Assembly (NCBI GenBank): GCA_029554925.1
Contig: JAKPUV010000870.1
Location: 1 to 6,669 of the forward strand
DNA: 6,669 bases
Direction: 5' to 3'
Source of the DNA: Candidatus Hydrogenedentota bacterium
GTDB lineage: Bacteria > Hydrogenedentota > Hydrogenedentia > Hydrogenedentales > CAITNO01
Part shown: positions 1 to 5,603 of the stretch, piece by piece
Layout of the letters: every line of letters begins with the position of its first letter
How positions within the stretch are numbered: the first letter of the stretch is position 1
The notes under the pieces: model-generated
What the model was told of the DNA's origin: nothing
Databases searched by the model: none
The model's input: only the letters and a program-made list of their open reading frames with translations
Position numbers and translations under genes: made by a program

Positions 1-1
1 C

Positions 2-115
2 GCGAACCAGGTATCGGACCTGACGCCCCTTGCCGCGCTGGTGAACATGAAGGAAATGATGTTCACCGACAACCTGATCACGGACCTGTCACCGCTGGCC
101 GGACTGACGGGCCCC
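2..115 (+). repeat. Long direct repeat, copy 1 (end of module 1 LRR)
   Basis: Aligned without gaps to 1967-2080 at a constant offset of 1965 bp (655 codons), this segment shows 12 mismatches in 114 bases by hand count. The last 24 bases (92-115 against 2057-2080) are identical. The repeat probably continues left of the window. Confidence 0.85.
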
Positions 116-2188
116 GCCACCCTGTACCTCTCGAACAACCCTCTCTTCACAGAAGTGTGCGAGACACAGATTCCCGACCTGGAAGCGCGCGGCGTGACCG
201 TGTCCCACGACGCCTGCATTGCCCCGGCGGCCGTTCCCGACCTGGCGGACTTGACCCAGGCCGGGGCGGAAACCGCCCTCACGGGCGCGGGCCTGGTTCT
301 GGGCGCGGTGACAGAGTCCTTCAGCGGCACGGTTCCGGCGGGCCAGGTGGTCAGCCAGAACCCGGCGGCGGGCGCGCTGGTGGCCCCGGGGTCGGCGGTG
401 GACGTGGTGATTTCGAAGGGGCCGTCGGCCTTCGTTCCGGATGTGACATGGATGCTTCCGGCGACGGCCGAATCGGCGCTGACCGGTGCGGGTCTGGTTG
501 TCGGCACGGTGACGCAGGCCAACAGCGACACGGTTCCGGCGGGCCAGGTGGTCAGCCAGAACCCGGCGGCGGGGGCGGAAGTGGCGGCGGGTTCGGCGGT
601 GGACTATGTGGTGAGCCTGGGTTCGGCGCCCGTGAATGTCCCCGACGCGGCGCTCGCCGCGGCCATCCGCTCCACGCTGGGCCTGGCCGCGGACACCCCG
701 CTGACCGGGGCGGACCTGCTTGCCCTCGCCAGTCTCAACGGCAACAACACGGGCATCGCCGATCTGACGGGTCTGGAGCGCGCGCTGAACCTGGCGAACC
801 TGTACCTTGCCAACGACGCGGTCACGGACTTGACGCCCCTGGCCGGCCTGACAAACCTGACCGTTCTGGGCCTGCACAACAACCAGGTCACGGACCTGAC
901 GCCTCTTGCCGGTCTGGTGAACATGGTTGAGCTGTATCTCCAGTCCAACCAGATCACGGATGTGACACCGCTGTCCGGACTGTCCACGCTCCTGGTGCTG
1001 GACCTCGGCGTTAACCAGATTGTGGACGTGGCGCCGCTGTCCGGACTGACGGGCCTCACGGAACTGGACCTCTTCGACAACCAGATCGTGGACGTGACGC
1101 CGCTGTCCGGAATGACGGGGCTTGCCATTTTGAGCCTGTACACCAACCAGATCGCGGACGTGGCGCCCCTGTCCGGACTGACAGGCCTGGTCAACCTGCT
1201 GCTTCAGGACAACAAGATTGCGGACGCGGCGCCGCTGGCCGCGCTTGCGAAGCTCTCCTTCCTGTCCCTCGACTGGAACCAGCTCACCACCGTGGCCCCG
1301 TTGGCGGCGGGAACCGTCTTCACGGAGGCGGCCAGCCCGCCGACCCTCTCGTTGATGGCCAACCCCCTTTTCCCCGACGTGTGCGACACGCAGATCCCCG
1401 CGCTGGAAACGCGCGGCGTAACCGTGATCCATGACCCCTGCATCGTTGTCGCGACGGTTCCCGACGTGGCCGGCCTCGCCCGGTCCACCGCGATGACCGC
1501 CATCGGCAACGCGGGGCTCATGGTTGGGGCGGTGACGGAGTCCGCCAGCGAGACCGTGCCCGCCGGACGGGTGATCAGCCAGAACCCGGCCCCGGGCACG
1601 GTGTTGGCGGCGAATGCGCCGGTGGACATCGAGGTGAGCCTCGGCCCGGCGCTGGTGACCATGCCCGACGCGAATCTCGCCGCGGTCATCCGCTCCACGC
1701 TGGGGCTGGCCGCGGACACGCCGCTGACCGGAGCGCACCTGCTGGCCCTGACAGACCTCGACGGCGACAACTCGGCCATCGCCGACCTGACGGGCCTGGA
1801 GCACGCGGCAAACCTGGGCTACCTGCGCCTGGGCGGCAACCAGATCACGAGCCTCGCGCCGCTGGACGGATTGACAGCCATTTGGTTTCTGGTCCTGTAC
1901 GAGAACCAGCTCACAGACCTGTCCCCGCTGGCGGGAATGACGGCCATGAACACCCTGAACATCCACTCGAACCAAATAGCGGACCTGACGCCCCTCGCCG
2001 GTCTGGTGAACATGAAAGAGATGATGTTCAACTACAACCTGATCACGGACCTGTCGCCGCTGGCCGGACTGACGGGCCCCGGCGCCGCCCTGTACCTCTC
2101 GGGCAACCCGCTTTCCACCGACGCGTGCGGCGCGCAGATTCCGGCGCTCCAGGCCGCCGGGGTGGCCGTCACGAGCGACTGCCCCTGA
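2..2188 (+). CDS. Secreted LRR/PASTA modular repeat protein, 5' partial
   Basis: The reading frame is open from the left edge, so signal peptide and true start lie outside; 728 residues are visible. Domains in order (visible numbering): end of an LRR block with C-cap (1-72), PASTA 1 (78-141), PASTA 2 (145-208), LRR N-cap (213-262), eight 22-residue LRRs (263-438), C-cap (454-480), PASTA 3 (486-549), N-cap (554-603), four LRRs plus a degenerate one (604-701), C-cap (702-727), stop. The LRR consensus is LxxLxLxxNxIxDLxPLxxLT, as in bacterial internalin-like proteins, where such blocks bind proteins or glycans. PASTA domains are known from PBPs and Ser/Thr kinases, some of which bind peptidoglycan fragments. 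All six visible cysteines form one pair per C-cap (CX18C, CX18C, CX17C), which suggests disulfides and an extracellular location. There is no transmembrane helix, LPXTG or dockerin at the C-terminus, so secretion or anchoring must be set by the missing N-terminus. Family assignment is confident; the ligand is unknown. Confidence 0.9.
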   Translation, partial: ANQVSDLTPLAALVNMKEMMFTDNLITDLSPLAGLTGPATLYLSNNPLFTEVCETQIPDLEARGVTVSHDACIAPAAVPDLADLTQAGAETALTGAGLVLGAVTESFSGTVPAGQVVSQNPAAGALVAPGSAVDVVISKGPSAFVPDVTWMLPATAESALTGAGLVVGTVTQANSDTVPAGQVVSQNPAAGAEVAAGSAVDYVVSLGSAPVNVPDAALAAAIRSTLGLAADTPLTGADLLALASLNGNNTGIADLTGLERALNLANLYLANDAVTDLTPLAGLTNLTVLGLHNNQVTDLTPLAGLVNMVELYLQSNQITDVTPLSGLSTLLVLDLGVNQIVDVAPLSGLTGLTELDLFDNQIVDVTPLSGMTGLAILSLYTNQIADVAPLSGLTGLVNLLLQDNKIADAAPLAALAKLSFLSLDWNQLTTVAPLAAGTVFTEAASPPTLSLMANPLFPDVCDTQIPALETRGVTVIHDPCIVVATVPDVAGLARSTAMTAIGNAGLMVGAVTESASETVPAGRVISQNPAPGTVLAANAPVDIEVSLGPALVTMPDANLAAVIRSTLGLAADTPLTGAHLLALTDLDGDNSAIADLTGLEHAANLGYLRLGGNQITSLAPLDGLTAIWFLVLYENQLTDLSPLAGMTAMNTLNIHSNQIADLTPLAGLVNMKEMMFNYNLITDLSPLAGLTGPGAALYLSGNPLSTDACGAQIPALQAAGVAVTSDCP
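328..372 (+). repeat. 45-bp exact direct repeat, copy 1 (PASTA 1)
   Basis: By hand comparison this segment is identical to 529-573, 201 bp (67 codons) downstream. It encodes the TVPAGQVVSQNPAAG core of a PASTA domain. The third PASTA domain (1457-1648) keeps the protein motif but has diverged in DNA. Confidence 0.9.
529..573 (+). repeat. 45-bp exact direct repeat, copy 2 (PASTA 2)
   Basis: Second copy of the exact repeat at 328-372. Exact DNA identity, third codon positions included, points to recent duplication or gene conversion of one PASTA unit. Confidence 0.9.
788..1315 (+). repeat. Tandem array of eight 66-bp leucine-rich repeats
   Basis: Eight consecutive in-frame 22-codon units run without any length variation. 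Every unit carries the NxI/V/L turn followed by a (D/T)xxPL step, for example NQITDVTPLSGL. Units 3 to 6 share the PLSGL/PLSGM form and look like the most recent local expansion. Units 7 and 8 are more divergent and lead into the C-cap. The block is about twice as long as the corresponding LRR block of the following module. Confidence 0.9.
1811..2074 (+). repeat. Second LRR array, four 66-bp units
   Basis: Four in-frame 22-codon LRR units belong to the last module of the gene. They are followed by a degenerate strand (ALYLSGNPL) that forms the C-cap. The last unit is nearly the same as the one at the left edge of the window. Confidence 0.88.
1967..2080 (+). repeat. Long direct repeat, copy 2 (end of module 3 LRR)
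   Basis: Copy of the segment at 2-115. Both encode the last two LRRs before a C-cap, including the shared NLITDLSPLAGLTGP. The corresponding part of the middle module (around 1250-1360) is clearly different. Confidence 0.85.
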
Positions 2189-2210
2189 CCCGTCCCCGAT
2201 CCTGTGATCC

Positions 2211-2248
2211 GGCGGCGCGGACTTTCGGGTCCGCGCCGCCTTTTTTTT
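2211..2248 (+). terminator. Intrinsic (rho-independent) terminator of the LRR/PASTA gene
   Basis: A perfect 12-bp GC-rich stem (2211-2222 pairing with 2229-2240) closes a 6-base loop TTTCGG containing UUCG. It is followed directly by eight T (2241-2248). It starts 22 bases after the stop codon. It separates the LRR/PASTA gene from the next operon. Confidence 0.95.
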
Positions 2249-2280
2249 CACGCCGCCGCTCCCGTCCATTCCGCCCATGT

Positions 2281-2289
2281 TGCTACAAT
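2281..2289 (+). promoter_or_regulatory. Extended -10-like element, probable leaderless promoter
   Basis: TGC followed by TACAAT (5 of 6 to TATAAT) makes an extended -10 element. The hexamer ends at 2289, so a start site 7 bases downstream falls on the A of the ATG at 2296. No Shine-Dalgarno sequence precedes that ATG; the bases just before it are CCCCC. I see no convincing -35 around 2261, which is tolerable for an extended -10. Placement just after a strong terminator supports a promoter here. Not proven without transcript ends. Confidence 0.55.
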
Positions 2290-2295
2290 GCCCCC

Positions 2296-3900
2296 ATGAA
2301 ACGCGTGCTGGTACTGGGACTGGACGGGGCGGACCCCGAACTCTGCCGCCGGTGGATGGACGACGGCGCGCTGCCGAACCTCCGCGCGCTGGCGGCGTCC
2401 GGGGCGCTGCTGCCGCTGGAGAGTGTCACGCCGCCCGCCACCTTCCCCGCGTGGACCACCTGCGTCACGGGCGTGAACCCCGGCCGCCACGGCGTCTTCG
2501 ACTTCACGGAAATGGTCCCCGGCCGCTACGCCGTGCGCTTTGTGAACGGCTCGTTCCGCCGCGCGCCCGCGGTGTGGGACATTCTCTCGCGCGTGGGGCG
2601 GCGCGTGGTGGTGGCGGGGGTCCCCGCCACCTGGCCACCGGAACCGGTGAACGGCCTCATGCTCTCCGGCTTCGACTCCCCCGTGGCCACGTCCATAGAC
2701 GCCTCGTTCGTGTACCCCCGCGCCCGCGCCGCCGAGGCCGCCGGGTGGCGTTTCGCGGATTTTCAGGAGGGCCATATCGGGCCGGGCTGGCACGCCGAGG
2801 CCCTGCGGCGACTGCTCCTCGGGATTGAGGAAAAGGAGCGCATCCTCCTGAACTGGGCGCGGGGCGAGCCGTGGGACTTCTTCATGGCCGTCTTCGGCGA
2901 GAGCGACACGGTGTCGCACCATTTCTGGATGTTCCACGACCCGCAGTCGCCGAGGTATCCCGGGCCGAATCCCTTTTCCAACGCGATCCGCGACGTGTAT
3001 GCCCGGCTGGACGCGGCGGTCGGCCGGATCGTGGACGCCGCGGGGCCGGACGCGCTGGTGATGGTGGTCTCGGACCACGGGTTCACCGGCGCGGGCGACA
3101 CGGTGGTCCACCTGAACAACCGCCTCGCGGAGATGGGCCTGCTGCGCTATCTGCCCGGCGGCGGGCGGGACAGCCTGCTCAAGCGGCTGGGGCTGTCGGT
3201 GGTGCCGGAGCGCGCGCGCGGCGCGCTGTTTCGACGGCTGCGCGGCGTGGCCGGGGGCGCCGAGAGCCGGTCGCGTTTCGGCGGCCTGGACTGGGCGCGC
3301 ACCCGCGCCTACTCCGAGGAACTGGGCTATTTCCCCTCCGTGCGGGTGAACCTCGCCGGGCGGGAGCCGCAGGGCACCGTCGCGCCGGAGGACTACGACG
3401 GGTTCGTGGCCGAACTGTGCGCGCGCCTGCGGGAATGGGACGTGATCGCGGACGCCGTGCCGCGCGCGAAGCTGTACAGCGGCGCGCACGTGGACCGGGC
3501 CCCCGACGTGGTGTTGTCTCTGAAAGCGGAAAGGGGGTATGCTCCGGTGTGTGTCCGGGCGCGCGGAGGCGGCGCGGTCCGGAAACTGACCGAGGCAGAA
3601 TACCCCGGCGGCAAGGAACGCGGCATGAACGGCGTCCACCGAAACCCCGGCGTGCTGGTGACGAACCGGCCTGTGGCAGGCGGGCCGGAACGGCCCTCCC
3701 TGCTGGACATCGCCCCCACGGCGCTCTGCGCGCTCGGGGTGGCGGGTCCGGAGATGGAGGGGCGTCCGCTTTTCGCCCCCGGCGCCGGGACCGGCGGCGC
3801 GCCCCCCGCAGACGGCGGGGACGGCGGCGCGCGCCCCTTCCTGCCGGAGGAGGAGGCGCTCCTGGAGGAGCGCCTGCGCTCTTTGGGATACCTGGAATGA
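2296..3900 (+). CDS. Alkaline-phosphatase-superfamily phosphodiesterase / nucleotide pyrophosphatase-like protein
   Basis: 534 residues beginning MKRVLVLGLDGAD. The fold matches the type I phosphodiesterase/nucleotide pyrophosphatase branch of the alkaline phosphatase superfamily, metal-dependent hydrolases using a threonine nucleophile. Visible ligands are D10 (GLDGAD), the likely nucleophile T49 (PPATFPAWTT), D204 and H208 (ESDTVSHHFW), D260 and H261 (VVSDHGF) and H448 (GVHRNPG), so the two-metal site looks complete and active. There is no signal peptide or membrane segment, so it is probably cytoplasmic. Residues 496-512 are a Gly/Ala/Pro-rich linker. The end, LLEERLRSLGYLE, resembles a short tail I recall from many related bacterial proteins. 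The ATG at 2296 is chosen because the first conserved strand begins there and upstream codons cross the terminator. The last codons overlap the glycosyltransferase start by 4 bases. The substrate cannot be read from sequence. Confidence 0.9.
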   Translation: MKRVLVLGLDGADPELCRRWMDDGALPNLRALAASGALLPLESVTPPATFPAWTTCVTGVNPGRHGVFDFTEMVPGRYAVRFVNGSFRRAPAVWDILSRVGRRVVVAGVPATWPPEPVNGLMLSGFDSPVATSIDASFVYPRARAAEAAGWRFADFQEGHIGPGWHAEALRRLLLGIEEKERILLNWARGEPWDFFMAVFGESDTVSHHFWMFHDPQSPRYPGPNPFSNAIRDVYARLDAAVGRIVDAAGPDALVMVVSDHGFTGAGDTVVHLNNRLAEMGLLRYLPGGGRDSLLKRLGLSVVPERARGALFRRLRGVAGGAESRSRFGGLDWARTRAYSEELGYFPSVRVNLAGREPQGTVAPEDYDGFVAELCARLREWDVIADAVPRAKLYSGAHVDRAPDVVLSLKAERGYAPVCVRARGGGAVRKLTEAEYPGGKERGMNGVHRNPGVLVTNRPVAGGPERPSLLDIAPTALCALGVAGPEMEGRPLFAPGAGTGGAPPADGGDGGARPFLPEEEALLEERLRSLGYLE

Positions 3901-5066
3901 GAAAGCTCAAAATCGTCATGGTCGGCGCGTGCCCCTACCCCTTCCCCCAGGGGTCGCAGGTCTTCCTGCACGACACCGCGTCCGCCCTGCTGCGCATCGG
4001 CCATTCGGTCCGCCTCGTGGTCTACGACCACGGCGCGGGCGACACCCCGCCCTCCGACGTGGCCCTGCGCCGCGCGAAGCGCTGGCCCCTCGCCCGTGAC
4101 ATCACCGCCTCCGGCCCCGACCGCACCAAGCCCCTGCACGACGCGGCCCTCCTCGCCGCCCTGCGCCGCACCATCCGCAATGAGGGCGCCGACATCGTCT
4201 GCGCGCACAACTATGAGGCGCTGCTGGTGGCGCTGGCGGCGCGCGTGCGTCCCGTGGTCTACATGGCCCACAACGCCCTCGCCGACGAGCTGCCCTTCTA
4301 TTTCGACAGCCCCGGCGCGGAGCGGACCGCCCGGAACGCGGGCCGCTGGTTCGACAACACCTTTCCCCGCCGCGCCGACCGGATCATCGCGCCGCACCGC
4401 CGCCTCGCGGGGTATCTCGTCCTGCGCGGATGCCGCCAGGACCGCGTGGAGATCATCCCGCCGCCGGTGGACGCCGACACCTTCCCCGAAACCGCGCCCG
4501 CTGAAGTCCCCATGCCCCCCGTCGTCTACACGGGCAACCTCGACGCCTACCAGAACATCGGCCTGCTGCTCGACGCCATGGCCGTCATCCGGCAGTCCCG
4601 GCCCGGTGCCCGGCTGGTCATGGCGACCGCCGCGACGCCCCCCTTCTTCAATGTCGAGCATGTGCCCTGCGCCGACATGAACGCCCTGCGCGCCGTCCTC
4701 TCGCAGGATGTCGTGGTCGCGGTGCCCCGCGTGTCCTGGTCCGGCTACCCGATCAAGCTGCTGAACGCGATGGCGGCGGGTCGCCCCGTGGCCGCCTGCG
4801 CCGGCGCCGCCTGGCCCCTGAAGGACGGCGAAAACGGCCTCGTCGTGCCCGACAACGACGCCAACGCCCTGGCCGCCGCCCTGGTCCGGCTCATGGACCA
4901 GCCCCGCCTCCGCCGCGACCTGGGCCGCAACGCCCGCGCCACCATTCTCGGCGCGCACCACCCCGAAACGGTGGCCCGGCGGCTGGAAACCGTGTTTCTG
5001 GAGGCGCTGGGGGCGCCGCCGCGGACAGAAGACGCTGGAAATTCCGCCGGGGAAGTGGTATCCTAG
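3897..5066 (+). CDS. GT4-type (GT-B fold) glycosyltransferase
   Basis: 389 residues beginning MRKLKIVMVGACPYPFPQGS. The N-terminal half has the GT-B acceptor-domain pattern: a glycine-containing loop after strand 1 (PQGSQVFLHDTASAL, normally GG), then H104 (CAHN) and H125 (YMAHN). The C-terminal donor domain opens with VVYTGNLDAYQNIGLLLDA and contains GYPIKLLNAMAAGRPVAA and GENGLVVPDNDANALAAAL, typical of family 4 sugar-nucleotide-dependent transferases. Length is normal for the family. S282 and N290 occupy the positions of the two glutamates of the usual EX7E motif, so donor binding or catalysis may differ. The start lies in the ATGA overlap with the preceding phosphodiesterase gene, implying translational coupling and a joint role, probably in glycan or glycolipid synthesis. 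No transmembrane segment is seen. Donor and acceptor are unknown. Confidence 0.88.
   Translation: MRKLKIVMVGACPYPFPQGSQVFLHDTASALLRIGHSVRLVVYDHGAGDTPPSDVALRRAKRWPLARDITASGPDRTKPLHDAALLAALRRTIRNEGADIVCAHNYEALLVALAARVRPVVYMAHNALADELPFYFDSPGAERTARNAGRWFDNTFPRRADRIIAPHRRLAGYLVLRGCRQDRVEIIPPPVDADTFPETAPAEVPMPPVVYTGNLDAYQNIGLLLDAMAVIRQSRPGARLVMATAATPPFFNVEHVPCADMNALRAVLSQDVVVAVPRVSWSGYPIKLLNAMAAGRPVAACAGAAWPLKDGENGLVVPDNDANALAAALVRLMDQPRLRRDLGRNARATILGAHHPETVARRLETVFLEALGAPPRTEDAGNSAGEVVS
5056..5064 (+). promoter_or_regulatory. Possible extended -10 for the TPR gene
   Basis: TGG followed by TATCCT (4 of 6 to TATAAT) lies at the very end of the glycosyltransferase gene and would start transcription near 5071, giving a leader of about 130 bases. 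No -35 is obvious around 5036. It is a weak candidate, mentioned because no better -10 is visible downstream. Confidence 0.25.
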
Positions 5067-5098
5067 AGGCCGAGGTCATTCGGGGTGCGCAGGGTGCG

Positions 5099-5115
5099 TT
5101 GACACAGTTTTGACC
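5099..5115 (+). promoter_or_regulatory. Tandem TTGAC element, 11-bp period
   Basis: TTGACA (5099-5104) and TTGACC (5110-5115) are direct repeats one helical turn apart. TTGACA matches a sigma-70 -35 box, but no -10 stands 16 to 18 bases beyond it. The spacing instead resembles the half-site spacing of response-regulator operators such as PhoP/PhoB boxes. Assignment to a regulator is speculative. Confidence 0.25.
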
Positions 5116-5139
5116 TTGAGGGCGTTCCTTTCTGGGGAT

Positions 5140-5188
5140 GGACCGCGGGGCGCGGTCCGGGGAACGCAGGGACGGACGGGTGCGTCCG
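5140..5188 (+). promoter_or_regulatory. Structured leader of the TPR gene: two perfect hairpins
   Basis: Hairpin 1 has an 8-bp stem GGACCGCG / CGCGGTCC (5140-5147 with 5151-5158) and a 3-base loop. Hairpin 2 has a 6-bp stem CGGACG / CGTCCG (5173-5178 with 5183-5188) and a 4-base loop. Its last base is the first base of the Shine-Dalgarno sequence GGAGGAG (5188-5194). Neither is followed by a T tract, so they are not classical terminators. They may protect the mRNA or modulate translation. Confidence 0.45.
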
Positions 5189-5203
5189 GAGGAGAACAGG
5201 GAC

Positions 5204-5539
5204 ATGGGACACGACATGACGTCGCAGAGGAAAGCCTCCATCCGCGAGGTTAAGATGGGCACCGCCTGCTACAACGCCCGCGATTACGTGGGCGCGGAGA
5301 AGTATTTCCGCCGCGCGCTGGAGCAGGATCCGGGCTACGCCCGCGCCCACTACTACCTCGCCAACACGCTCCACAAGCTCGGCGCGCCCGACGAGGCCTA
5401 CGAGGAGTGGAACAAGGCGGTCATCGTGGAGCCGGACTCCGACTCCGCCGAGAAGGCGCGCGAAAAACTCGCCTCCGTCGGCCGCCAGCTCCGAAACACC
5501 TCGCAGGGACTGCTGGACGGGCTCGGCTCGGCGCGCTGA
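5204..5539 (+). CDS. Small TPR-repeat protein
   Basis: 111 residues with two tetratricopeptide repeats (about residues 14-47 and 48-81). The signature is ACYNARDYVGAEKYFRRALEQDPGYARAHYYLANTLHKLG, followed by DEAYEEWNKAVIVEPDS. TPRs make helical hairpins that hold protein partners. No signal peptide or membrane segment is seen, so it is probably a cytoplasmic adaptor. The ATG at 5204 is chosen because GGAGGAG lies 9 bases upstream. An in-frame ATG at 5216 is 21 bases from that site, and one at 5138 would translate through the two leader hairpins. It stands 137 bases after the glycosyltransferase and 64 bases before the DUF429 gene, so it may be its own unit or part of a longer transcript. The binding partner is unknown. 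After the second TPR come an Ala/Lys/Glu-rich helix and a short polar tail. Confidence 0.85.
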   Translation: MGHDMTSQRKASIREVKMGTACYNARDYVGAEKYFRRALEQDPGYARAHYYLANTLHKLGAPDEAYEEWNKAVIVEPDSDSAEKAREKLASVGRQLRNTSQGLLDGLGSAR

Positions 5540-5573
5540 AAAACACGCGCACCCCGCCGGGGCAGTCTTGGAT

Positions 5574-5602
5574 CGCGGCGCAAACAGATGGAGGACGCCG
5601 CG
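5574..5602 (+). promoter_or_regulatory. Hairpin that presents the DUF429 ribosome-binding site in its loop
   Basis: CGCGGCG (5574-5580) and CGCCGCG (5596-5602) form a perfect 7-bp inverted repeat. The 15-base loop contains the Shine-Dalgarno sequence GGAGGA (5590-5595), and the ATG follows at 5604. The stem would abut the start codon, so folding could limit or position ribosome entry. Supported only by pairing seen by eye. Confidence 0.4.
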
Positions 5603-5603
5603 C

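Noticed and set aside
328..573. CRISPR-like spaced repeat
   Set aside because: Only two long copies, in frame in a coding region, encoding the same protein domain. No further repeat-spacer units.
157..930. Second + strand open frame inside the LRR/PASTA gene
   Set aside because: Gly/Arg-rich out-of-phase translation of the repeats, with no family motif.
2..2188. Diversity-generating retroelement target or phase-variable array
   Set aside because: No reverse transcriptase, template repeat or homopolymer tract is visible in the window. Ordinary LRR duplication explains the repeats.
89..2278. 729-codon open frame on the minus strand antisense to the LRR/PASTA gene
   Set aside because: It mirrors the repeats of the + strand gene, reads as a low-complexity Arg/Gly/Gln-rich protein with no known domain, and crosses the terminator. 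It stays open because of high GC and repeated codons.
1882..2295. N-terminal extension of the phosphodiesterase frame upstream of its ATG
   Set aside because: The in-frame codons run out of phase through the end of the LRR gene and through the intrinsic terminator. The first conserved strand starts at the ATG at 2296.
2248..3639. Long minus-strand open frame opposite the phosphodiesterase gene
   Set aside because: It is His/Arg/Pro-rich with no recognisable motif, while the + strand protein has a complete set of family motifs. GC-driven shadow.
3393..4961. Long minus-strand open frame opposite the glycosyltransferase
   Set aside because: It is Gly/Val/Arg-rich without domain signals and spans the junction of two well-supported + strand genes.
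5138..5203. Longer start of the TPR gene at an upstream ATG
   Set aside because: The ATG at 5138 has no good ribosome site and would translate through both leader hairpins and the SD sequence that serves the ATG at 5204.
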